12,967 bases of DNA from an uncultured Kangiella sp. GTDB taxonomy: Bacteria; Pseudomonadota; Gammaproteobacteria; Enterobacterales; DSM-103792. Location of the stretch: positions 1-12,967 of the forward strand of contig CAMLNB010000096.1 of NCBI GenBank assembly GCA_946481205.1, written 5' to 3'. A program made the position numbers and the translations under genes. Positions 6,690 to 12,967 of the stretch are shown here, in pieces. The notes below the pieces were generated by a model. It saw nothing but the letters and a program-made list of their open reading frames with translations. It did no database searches and had not been told where the DNA came from. Every line of letters begins with the position of its first letter. The stretch's first letter is position 1.

Positions 6690-8716
6690 TTGAGCCGCTC
6701 CATTGTTGCCTTGAGCACGGCATTACTCGGGCTGTGAGTGAGGGCGTCACGCCAGATCTGCCGGGCTTTTTTCTTGTCGCCGGCCTGGTACAGCACCTCG
6801 CCGTAATGGGCGGCGATCTCGGCTTCCGGCTCCAGCGCATAGGCGCGGCCGAGCCAGTTGCGCGCTTCGGCCAGTTCGCCGCGGCGGTAATGCACCCAGC
6901 CGACGCTGTCCATGATCGCGGCGCTGGTTGGTCGGGCCCGCAGCGCGCGCTGGATCAGGTCATAGGCTTCGTCGAGCTGGCGGTTGTGATCGGCCAGCGT
7001 ATAGCCGAGCGCATTCAGTGCGTCGATGTGATTCGGGTCCAGCGCCAGCACCCGGCGCAGATCGGCTTCGGTTTGTTCGTGTTGGCCGAGCGGTTCGGCC
7101 AGCAAGGCCCGGGCGTACAGCAATTCGACGTTGTCTTTTTGCTCGGTCAATTCTTCGTTGAGCAGGGTCAGCGCCAGTTTCGGCAGCTCCTGCTCTTGCA
7201 GCAGACCCGCGCAGGTAAGCGCCCACTGCTGTCGCGCGCCTTGAGATGCGGGTCGCAGCTCACGGAACGCCGCCAGCTGCGCCGTTGGGCTTGGCTGGCC
7301 GAGGCTGGCCGCCAGCAGTGCCGGTTCCAGTTGCTCGCGATAGGCCTTGGCATCTTGCTCGTAGAGTTGCTTGGCCTCGGCGATGCGACCGGCCTGCTGC
7401 AGCACCCGCAGTTGGCTGGCCAGCAGCGAGGCTTGTTGGCGGATTTTGGTTTCCGGCTCCGCCCCTTCGAGGGCGTCGAGTGCGCGCCGGGTTTCGGTCA
7501 GCGTCGCCAATGCGGCGTCATGCTGACCTTGCTTGCTGAGCAATTCGGCTTTGGCGCGGTTGGCTGGCAGGTATTGACCATCGCCGGGCTGGACCCGGTC
7601 GTAGCAGGCCAGTGCTTGTTTCGGCCGGTTCAAGCGTTCGGCGGCTTGGGCGCAGAGCCAGCCGGCCGGGCCGGTTTGTTCGCCGGCTTCGGCGATGCGC
7701 TGCAGCCGCGGCTGTGCGGCGGCCCAGTCACCGGCCATGAACAAGCTGACGGCATAGAGGTAGCTGATGTCCTTGGCGTCGGCGGCGTCGCTGTCGAGAT
7801 GGGGTTGCAGCACGGTCACCGCTTCTGGAAACCGGCCTTGGCTATAAAGGGTGCGGCCGTAAGCCAGCGCTAACTCCGGATCGTCCGGCTGTTGCCGATA
7901 GGCTTCATCAAGCAAGGCGATGGCGGCCTCGCCATCGCGATTGGCCAGCAGCTCGGCCTTGACCAATACAGCGCGCCGGTAAGTCGGTGCCTGCTCAATG
8001 GCCCGATCGAGCAAGGCCATGGCATAGGGGCCGTCGCCAAAATGCTGGGCCTGAACCGCCGCGGCGAGCAATACCCATTCCGGCCGCGGGTGTTCGCGGG
8101 CGAGCTCGGCCAGCAAAGGCAAGCTCGGCGGGCCGCCGGCGCGGGCGAACTTGCCGAGCAAGCCAAGCTGGCCTTCTTCATTGCTGCCAATCAACGCCAG
8201 CGCGGTCTGCACGCTTTGCTTGGCGGCTTCGTGTTGCTCGCTCTGCAACTGCGCGAGTCCGAGCGCAATCCGGGCTTCCGGATTGGTGCTTTCCAAGTCG
8301 GCCAACAAGGTTGCGGCGCGCAAGGTGGCGTCGGCGTCGCGCTGTTTCAGCGCCAGGCCAAAGGCCTGCCGGGCCAGGCTGACATCGCGGCTGCTTTCGG
8401 CCGCCGCCAGCAAATTGCTCAGGGCGATTTGCGGCTCGCCTCGTTGCTGGGCGAGCTGGCTCAACAGCACCTGATAATAGGTTTGCGACTGTTCGAAGGC
8501 ATTGGCTTCGGTTGGTGCAGCCTTGTCGCTCGCGGCGGTCTTGTCGGCGGCCGCGCCGGGCTTGGAGGCAACGGCTTCCGGTGCATCCGATGCCGGCTTA
8601 TCAGACGGCGTAGCAGCGGTTTCCGGCAGATGTTGGCAGGCGGTCAACAGCGCCAACAACGTCATGGCGAACAACGGCGACCGGCGGTGCCGGCCAAGCA
8701 AACGCGAAACGGGCAT
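6686..8716 (-). CDS. lbcA: TPR outer-membrane lipoprotein, probable LbcA homologue
   Basis: 676 residues. The signal peptide ends in lipobox LLTAC with Cys27, so it is a lipoprotein; Gln at +2 suggests outer-membrane sorting. An Ala/Pro/Lys/Asp-rich linker (about 30-75) leads to a long array of helical TPR repeats. The clearest are at the C-terminus from about residue 530, with ALNALGYTLADH, SVGWVHYRRGELAEA and AAHYGEVLYQAGDKKKA. In P. aeruginosa the gene at this position between hemA and lolB is PA4667, LbcA, the scaffold that activates the periplasmic protease CtpA against peptidoglycan cross-link hydrolases. I infer the same role from synteny, topology and repeats, not from close alignment; it looks longer than LbcA as I recall it. 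The start is the ATG at 8716, with AGGA at 8 nt. The frame stays open to 9379, but that stretch is antisense to hemA. Confidence 0.8.
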   Translation of the reverse strand: MPVSRLLGRHRRSPLFAMTLLALLTACQHLPETAATPSDKPASDAPEAVASKPGAAADKTAASDKAAPTEANAFEQSQTYYQVLLSQLAQQRGEPQIALSNLLAAAESSRDVSLARQAFGLALKQRDADATLRAATLLADLESTNPEARIALGLAQLQSEQHEAAKQSVQTALALIGSNEEGQLGLLGKFARAGGPPSLPLLAELAREHPRPEWVLLAAAVQAQHFGDGPYAMALLDRAIEQAPTYRRAVLVKAELLANRDGEAAIALLDEAYRQQPDDPELALAYGRTLYSQGRFPEAVTVLQPHLDSDAADAKDISYLYAVSLFMAGDWAAAQPRLQRIAEAGEQTGPAGWLCAQAAERLNRPKQALACYDRVQPGDGQYLPANRAKAELLSKQGQHDAALATLTETRRALDALEGAEPETKIRQQASLLASQLRVLQQAGRIAEAKQLYEQDAKAYREQLEPALLAASLGQPSPTAQLAAFRELRPASQGARQQWALTCAGLLQEQELPKLALTLLNEELTEQKDNVELLYARALLAEPLGQHEQTEADLRRVLALDPNHIDALNALGYTLADHNRQLDEAYDLIQRALRARPTSAAIMDSVGWVHYRRGELAEARNWLGRAYALEPEAEIAAHYGEVLYQAGDKKKARQIWRDALTHSPSNAVLKATMERLK

Positions 8717-8731
8717 TTTCCACATCCTGAG

Positions 8732-8787
8732 CCGGGCCAGTTGCCCGGGTGGGTCACTATACCGAAGACGCTCGCTGCAACGCAGCG
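8732..8787 (-). promoter_or_regulatory. Candidate promoter region of the lbcA-lolB-ispE unit
   Basis: On the minus strand a -10 element TATAGT (8756-8761, 5 of 6 matches) lies 39 nt upstream of the lbcA ATG. No good -35 stands 16-18 nt before it. In that place is an inverted repeat, CGCTGC-AAC-GCAGCG (8773-8787), with a further GCAGCG at 8795-8800. A second inverted repeat, CCGGGC-CAGTT-GCCCGG (8732-8748), begins close to the expected transcript start. A missing -35 overlapped by a palindrome would fit an activator-dependent or repressed promoter. Confidence 0.42.
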
Positions 8788-8865
8788 CCTTGATGCAGCG
8801 CAAGCGACCCGCAGGTGCAATGCCCACGAGCCCCGTGCCAGCAAGCCCAGCGCCTGCAAGCTCAG

Positions 8866-8874
8866 TGATACAAT
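8866..8874 (+). promoter_or_regulatory. Extended -10 promoter of hemA
   Basis: TGATACAAT is an extended -10 (TGn plus TACAAT, 5 of 6 to consensus). The -35 region about 17 nt upstream (CCCAGC) is poor, as is usual for extended -10 promoters. Transcription would start near 8880, giving a leader of about 28 nt before the hemA ATG. Confidence 0.55.
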
Positions 8875-8908
8875 GCGCGCCGCCTACGCCGGGGATTAAC
8901 GCGCACGA

Positions 8909-10219
8909 ATGAGTGTATTTGCGATCGGAATCAATCACGTTACCGCGCCGGTCGCGATTCGTGATCGGCTGGCATTTCCGCCCGACATCATGGCTGATGC
9001 GCTGCGCGAGCTGGCCAATCAGGCCAGTCAGCCGGAAGCGGCGATCCTGTCGACCTGCAACCGGGTCGAGCTGTACCTGTCCGGTGACGTTGAGCCGGCC
9101 GACATCTCTCGCTGGTTGCAACAACACCGCCACATCAGCGCCGACGATCTGCAGCGCAGCCTGTACATCAAACGCGATGCCGAGGCCATCCGCCATGTCA
9201 TGCGGGTGGCCAGCGGGCTCGATTCGATGGTGCTTGGCGAGCCGCAAATTCTTGGCCAATTGAAAGATGCATTCGCAGCAGCGCAAGCGGCCGGCAGCTT
9301 GGGCCAGCAATTGTCGCGTTTGTTCCAGCAAAGTTTTGCCGTTGCCAAACAAGTGCGCACGGACACGGCGATTGGCCAATCAGCGGTCAGCGTTGCCTAC
9401 GCGGCGGTGCAACTGGCCAAACGCATTTTCACAGATTTGTCGAAAACCACGGTGCTGTTCATCGGCGCTGGCGAAACGGTGCAACTGGCGGCACAGCATC
9501 TGGTGCAGCCGGGCGCAACCAAGGTGATCGTTGCCAACCGCACGGTCGCCCGCGCCGAAGAGCTCGCCAGTGTGTACGGCGGCGAAGCGGTGCCGCTGTC
9601 AGAACTGGCGGCGGTGCTGCCACGCGCCGATATCGTGATCAGTTCCACGGCCAGCCCGTTGCCGATTCTGGGCAAGGGCTTGGTCGAAAGCGCCATCAAG
9701 AAGCGCAAGCACAAACCGATTTTCATGGTGGACTTGGCCGTGCCACGGGATATCGAGCCCGAAGTGGCCGAGCTGGATGATGTCTTTTTGTACACCGTCG
9801 ATGATCTGACGACCGTGGTGCAGGAAAATCTGAAAGCGCGGCAGGAAGCGGCGGTGCAGGCCGAGAAAATCATTGCCGAGCAAGTCGAGCAGTTCCTGGC
9901 CTGGCAACGCGAGCGCGATGCCGCCGGCACCATTCGCGATCTGCGCGACAACTGGCAACAAATTCAGAATCAGGAGTTGGAGCGGGCGATGCAACGGCTC
10001 GGTGCCGGCGATGATCCGGCCGAGGTGCTGAAGCAGTTCGGTCACCGGCTCGGCAACAAGTTTTTGCATTCCCCGAGCGAGCGGCTGCGTGCCGATGCCG
10101 CTGCCGGTCGTAGTCACAGCCTGGATGCGGTGCGCCACCTGTTTGATCTGGACAGTGCCGGAATCGACGCCGAGCTTGCCGCCGGTAGCGAAACCGGCGG
10201 TCCGGGCAAAGACAATTAA
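8909..10219 (+). CDS. hemA: Glutamyl-tRNA reductase
   Basis: 436 residues. It reduces glutamyl-tRNA(Glu) with NADPH to glutamate-1-semialdehyde, the committed step of the C5 haem pathway, in the cytoplasm. The N-terminal catalytic domain has GINHVTAPV (7-15), the nucleophile Cys50 in STCNRVELY, and [22 protein letters not shown] (97-118). The Rossmann domain has VLFIGAGET (183-191) and VANRT, then SSTASPLPI and the [14 protein letters not shown] box. A C-terminal dimerisation helix region follows. The tail runs about 18 residues past the E. coli protein and is Gly/Ala/acid-rich (ending GGPGKDN). No Shine-Dalgarno stands at normal distance; the nearest, GGGGA, is 13 nt upstream. In enterics the N-terminus is a haem-sensitive degradation signal; I cannot tell if that applies here. 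First gene of the hemA-prfA-prmC-moeB series. Confidence 0.97.
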   Translation: MSVFAIGINHVTAPVAIRDRLAFPPDIMADALRELANQASQPEAAILSTCNRVELYLSGDVEPADISRWLQQHRHISADDLQRSLYIKRDAEAIRHVMRVASGLDSMVLGEPQILGQLKDAFAAAQAAGSLGQQLSRLFQQSFAVAKQVRTDTAIGQSAVSVAYAAVQLAKRIFTDLSKTTVLFIGAGETVQLAAQHLVQPGATKVIVANRTVARAEELASVYGGEAVPLSELAAVLPRADIVISSTASPLPILGKGLVESAIKKRKHKPIFMVDLAVPRDIEPEVAELDDVFLYTVDDLTTVVQENLKARQEAAVQAEKIIAEQVEQFLAWQRERDAAGTIRDLRDNWQQIQNQELERAMQRLGAGDDPAEVLKQFGHRLGNKFLHSPSERLRADAAAGRSHSLDAVRHLFDLDSAGIDAELAAGSETGGPGKDN

Positions 10220-10233
10220 ACCAACGCCGTCGC

Positions 10234-10272
10234 ATGAACGAACGTCGCCGAGTGAACGAAGTAATCGAATGA
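10234..10272 (+). CDS. Possible 12-codon leader ORF overlapping the prfA start
   Basis: ATG at 10234 opens a frame encoding [12 protein letters not shown]. Its TGA (10270-10272) overlaps the prfA ATG (10269-10271) as ATGA. It begins 15 nt after the hemA stop and fills most of the 49-nt gap. No ribosome-binding site is evident before it, so translation would need reinitiation from hemA. Two copies of TGAACGAA (10235-10242 and 10253-10260) lie 18 nt apart inside it. The ORF may be chance. Confidence 0.25.
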   Translation: MNERRRVNEVIE

Positions 10273-11357
10273 AAGAATCCGTAGAACGTAAATTGCAGGC
10301 GCTGGTCGAGCGCCATCAAGAGCTGGCGGCCTTGCTGGCCGATCCGGCTGTGGTCGGCGACAACAACAAATTCCGCGAACTGTCGAAAGAATATGCCCAG
10401 CTCGAACCGGTGGTCACCGAGTTCAACAGTTGGCAGCAGGCCGTTGCCGCACTCGCCGATACCGAGAAAATGCTGACCGACAGCGACACCGAAATGCGTG
10501 AACTGGCGCGGGAAGAGTTGCCGGGGGCGAAAGCGGCGGTTGAGCAGCTGGAAATCAATCTGCAGAAACTGCTGCTGCCGACCGACCCGAACGACGAGCG
10601 CAACGTCTACCTGGAAATTCGCGCCGGCACCGGCGGCGATGAAGCCGCCATTTTTGCTGGCGATCTGTTCCGGATGTACAGCAAGTACGCCGATCGCAAA
10701 CGCTGGCAGGTCGAGATTGTCTCGGAATCAGCCGGTGAACATGGCGGCTACAAGGAAGTGATTGCCCGCATCATTGGTCAGGGCGTTTACTCGCGACTGA
10801 AATTCGAATCCGGCGCGCACCGGGTACAGCGGGTGCCGGCCACCGAATCGCAAGGCCGCGTGCACACCTCGGCTGCGACGGTGGCCATTCTGCCGGAGGC
10901 CGATGAAGTCGGTGATGTCGATATCAATCCGGCGGATTTGAAAGTCGATACCTATCGCTCGTCCGGTGCCGGTGGCCAGCACGTCAACAAAACCGAATCG
11001 GCGATCCGCATCACCCACTTGCCAAGCGGCATAGTGGTCGAGTGTCAGGATGAGCGTTCGCAGCACAAGAACCGGGCCAAGGCGATGTCCTTGCTGGCTT
11101 CGAAATTGCTCGCCGCCGAGCAGGAAAAAGCCCAAGCGGCGCAGGCGCAGGAGCGGCGCTTGCAGGTCGGCACCGGCGATCGCTCGGAGCGCATTCGTAC
11201 CTACAATTTTCCGCAAGGCCGGTTGACCGATCACCGGGTCAACCTGACGCTGTATTCGCTGACCGATATCGTCGAAGGCGATCTGGATCCGGTGATTGAT
11301 CCACTGGTCAATGAGTATCAAGCCGATCAGCTCGCGGCACTGGCACAAGGGAACTGA
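10269..11357 (+). CDS. prfA: Peptide chain release factor RF1
   Basis: 362 residues (E. coli RF1 360). It recognises UAA and UAG stop codons in the ribosomal A site and triggers peptide release. The PAT tripeptide at 190-192 ([17 protein letters not shown]) is the RF1-type codon reader; RF2 would have SPF. The catalytic GGQ is at 235-237 within [17 protein letters not shown], and Gln237 is the residue PrmC methylates. The N-terminal domain 1 starts [19 protein letters not shown]. The start at 10269 matches the family N-terminus; the only ribosome-binding-like sequence is a weak GAAG 8 nt upstream. It lies 49 nt after hemA and 1 nt before prmC. Frame upstream to 10089 is open but overlaps hemA and is non-homologous. 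Confidence 0.97.
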   Translation: MKESVERKLQALVERHQELAALLADPAVVGDNNKFRELSKEYAQLEPVVTEFNSWQQAVAALADTEKMLTDSDTEMRELAREELPGAKAAVEQLEINLQKLLLPTDPNDERNVYLEIRAGTGGDEAAIFAGDLFRMYSKYADRKRWQVEIVSESAGEHGGYKEVIARIIGQGVYSRLKFESGAHRVQRVPATESQGRVHTSAATVAILPEADEVGDVDINPADLKVDTYRSSGAGGQHVNKTESAIRITHLPSGIVVECQDERSQHKNRAKAMSLLASKLLAAEQEKAQAAQAQERRLQVGTGDRSERIRTYNFPQGRLTDHRVNLTLYSLTDIVEGDLDPVIDPLVNEYQADQLAALAQGN

Positions 11358-11358
11358 C

Positions 11359-12216
11359 ATGAACATTTCCGGTGCGTTGAAACAGGCAGAGCAGGTTTTG
11401 GCACCGGTCAGCGACAGCGCCCGTCGCGATGCCGAAGTGCTGCTCTGCCATGTCCTTAATGAATCCCTGAGTTATCTGCGTACCTGGCCGGAACGCGAAC
11501 TGACTGCCGCGCAGCAGAGCGCGTTCGATGTGCTGATCCACAAGCGTCAGCACGGTGAACCGGTGGCCTATCTCACCGGTGAGCGTGAATTCTGGTCGAT
11601 GCCTTTTTTTGTCACCAGCGACACGCTGATCCCGCGCCCGGAAACCGAGTTGTTGGTCGAGCGGGCGCTGCAGGCTTTACCCGACAGTGCACAACAGGTG
11701 CTGGATCTGGGTACCGGCAGCGGCGTCATCGCGCTGGCACTGGCAAAAGAACGGCCGCAGTGGCAACTGACTGCGACCGACGCCAGTTTTGCCGCACTGC
11801 GCATCGCGGAGAAAAATGCCCGTCGCTTGAAGCTCGACAATGTCCAGTTCGAATACGGCTCTTGGTATGCGCCGCTGAAAGGTCGGCGTTATCACGCCAT
11901 CATCAGCAACCCACCCTATGTCGCCGATCGTGATCCGCATCTGGCGCAAGGCGATGTCCGTTTTGAACCTAACTCGGCCTTGGTGTCCGGTGGCGATGGC
12001 CTGGACGATATTCGCCAGATCGTCGCCGGCGCGCCGGCCCATTTGCATGCTGGTGGTTGGCTGTTGCTGGAGCACGGTTACGATCAAGGCGCAGCCGTGG
12101 CAGGTTTGTTGAGCCAACAAGGATTTCAGCAAGTGGCAACGCTGCGCGATCTGGCCGGTCAGCCGCGGGTGACGCTGGGCTGTTTGCCAACAGCCGTTGA
12201 GGCCGCTGCAACATGA
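11359..12216 (+). CDS. prmC: Release factor glutamine methyltransferase
   Basis: 285 residues. This SAM-dependent enzyme N5-methylates the GGQ glutamine of RF1 and RF2, the first being encoded just upstream. The N-terminal helical substrate-recognition domain (about 1-75) ends near PVAYLTGEREFWSM; IPRPETELLVE follows at 91-101. The SAM-binding motif VLDLGTGSGVIALALA is at 114-129, the acidic residue after strand 2 is Asp141 (TATDAS), and the catalytic NPPY is at 184-187 (IISNPPYVADRD). The ATG has AGGG at 7 nt and follows the prfA stop by 1 nt. Its TGA overlaps the moeB ATG as ATGA, so the three genes are surely co-transcribed and probably translationally coupled. Confidence 0.97.
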   Translation: MNISGALKQAEQVLAPVSDSARRDAEVLLCHVLNESLSYLRTWPERELTAAQQSAFDVLIHKRQHGEPVAYLTGEREFWSMPFFVTSDTLIPRPETELLVERALQALPDSAQQVLDLGTGSGVIALALAKERPQWQLTATDASFAALRIAEKNARRLKLDNVQFEYGSWYAPLKGRRYHAIISNPPYVADRDPHLAQGDVRFEPNSALVSGGDGLDDIRQIVAGAPAHLHAGGWLLLEHGYDQGAAVAGLLSQQGFQQVATLRDLAGQPRVTLGCLPTAVEAAAT

Positions 12217-12967
12217 GCGAATTCACAGACGACGAGCTGCTGCGTTACAGCCGGCACATTCTGCTGCCGCAGATCGACATTGCCGGTCAGCAGCGCTTGC
12301 GGGCCAGTCATGCCCTGATTGTCGGTGCTGGCGGTCTCGGTTGTCCGGTCGGTTTGTATCTGGCTGCTGCTGGCGTTGGCCAGATCAGCATTATCGATGG
12401 CGACAAAGTCGAGTTATCGAATCTGCAACGGCAGATTGGTCACAGCACCGCGAGCATCGGTCAATTCAAAGCGCAGTCGCTGGCGCAGCGCATGCAGGCA
12501 CTTGATCCTGGCGTGCAGGTGCACCCGTATACCGACTGGCTGACCGATGACAATGCTGACAGTCGGGTGGCAGCTGCCGATGTGGTGGTGGATTGCAGCG
12601 ACAATTTCCAAACCCGATTCTTGCTGAATGCCGCCTGTGTGCGGGCGCGCAAGCCACTGGTGTCTGGCGCGGCCATTCGCGGTGAAGGCCAGTTGGCGGT
12701 TTTCCTGAATAAAGGCACGTGCGGCGAAGGCTCGCATCCCTGTTATGCCTGTTTGTTTCCAGAAGGCGTTGACGAAGGGGAAACCTGCGCCCAAGCCGGA
12801 GTGCTGTCGCCGCTGGTCGGCGTCATCGGTGCGCTGCAGGCCGTGGAAGCGATCAAACAATTGATCGGACACCCTGACAGCAAGGCCAAACTGACGGTGT
12901 ACGATGCGTGGCGTGGTCAGTGGCGGCAGCTGTATTTGGAGCGTGACCCGAGTTGTCGGGTTTGTGG
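12213..12967 (+). CDS. moeB: MoeB-type molybdopterin-synthase adenylyltransferase, 3' end cut by window
   Basis: 251 complete codons are visible with no stop; E. coli MoeB has 249 residues and ends just after the same CxxC, so only a few codons are missing. It adenylates the C-terminus of the MoaD sulfur carrier in molybdopterin synthesis. Visible: RYSRHILLPQ (11-20), the ATP-binding GAGGLG (38-43), Asp62, NLQRQ (70-74), DCSDN (127-131), SGAAIRGEGQ (151-160), and the two zinc pairs CYAC (177-180) and CRVC (248-251). Cys192 lies in ETCAQAGVLSP, at the place of the conserved Cys in this family. GAGG stands 10 nt before the ATG. ThiF is the main alternative; the place after prmC, as in Pseudomonas, favours moeB. 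No rhodanese domain is seen, but one could only begin past the window. Confidence 0.88.
   Translation, partial: MSEFTDDELLRYSRHILLPQIDIAGQQRLRASHALIVGAGGLGCPVGLYLAAAGVGQISIIDGDKVELSNLQRQIGHSTASIGQFKAQSLAQRMQALDPGVQVHPYTDWLTDDNADSRVAAADVVVDCSDNFQTRFLLNAACVRARKPLVSGAAIRGEGQLAVFLNKGTCGEGSHPCYACLFPEGVDEGETCAQAGVLSPLVGVIGALQAVEAIKQLIGHPDSKAKLTVYDAWRGQWRQLYLERDPSCRVC

Noticed and set aside
6671..7873. 400-codon open frame on the plus strand opposite the TPR lipoprotein gene, and a similar 335-codon one at 7892-8899
   Set aside because: Both mirror the codon bias of the TPR gene, which has a signal peptide, a lipobox and repeats; the antisense products have no recognisable domain.
8873..8899. Short ORF ahead of hemA (ATG at 8873)
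   Set aside because: Its start codon overlaps the hemA -10 element and would lie upstream of the expected transcript start.
8717..9379. Upstream extension of the TPR gene by 221 codons
   Set aside because: It would run antisense through hemA and across its promoter. The ATG at 8716 has a good ribosome-binding site and begins a proper lipoprotein signal peptide.

Overview
The window looks like chromosomal housekeeping DNA from a gammaproteobacterium. The GC content appears to be in the upper 50s percent. The gene order matches, as far as I can recall, the hemA region of Pseudomonas: moeB, prmC, prfA and hemA on one strand, then a TPR lipoprotein, lolB, ispE, tRNA-Gln, prs, rplY, pth and ychF on the other. 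E. coli keeps a looser version of the same neighbourhood. I cannot name the genus from sequence alone. I see no phage, IS element, CRISPR array, toxin-antitoxin pair or defence system.

Left arm (1-8716), all on the minus strand, read from right to left. A TPR lipoprotein (probable LbcA homologue) overlaps lolB by 4 nt, and ispE follows 60 nt later. tRNA-Gln(TTG) starts 11 nt after the ispE stop. A decayed tRNA-Gln-like copy lies between the tRNA and prs. prs ends in a terminator. rplY has a structured leader and also ends in a strong terminator, whose U-tract runs up to the pth ribosome-binding site. pth and ychF follow, and then a secreted protein with a DUF4892-like domain and an OmpA domain, which closes with a 16-bp terminator at the left edge.

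Right arm (8909-12967), plus strand. hemA, prfA, prmC and moeB run in a tight series. prfA and prmC are 1 nt apart, and prmC and moeB overlap at ATGA. moeB runs off the right edge with only the last few codons missing. The two arms diverge from a 192-bp region (8717-8908) that holds a recognisable -10 element for each side.

Functionally, most genes serve translation: glutamyl-tRNA is used by HemA, RF1 and its methylase PrmC terminate translation, Pth recycles peptidyl-tRNA, L25 binds 5S rRNA, YchF is a ribosome-associated ATPase, and there is a tRNA-Gln. The others supply precursors (PRPP by Prs, isoprenoids by IspE, haem by HemA, molybdopterin sulfur chemistry by MoeB) or serve the outer membrane (LolB, the TPR lipoprotein, the OmpA-domain protein). 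The least explained parts are non-coding: the tRNA-Gln-like relic, stem-loops in front of prs, rplY, pth and ychF, and a 12-codon ORF overlapping the prfA start. No gap longer than 300 bases is empty; the largest, 4870-5165, holds the tRNA, its relic and the prs leader.
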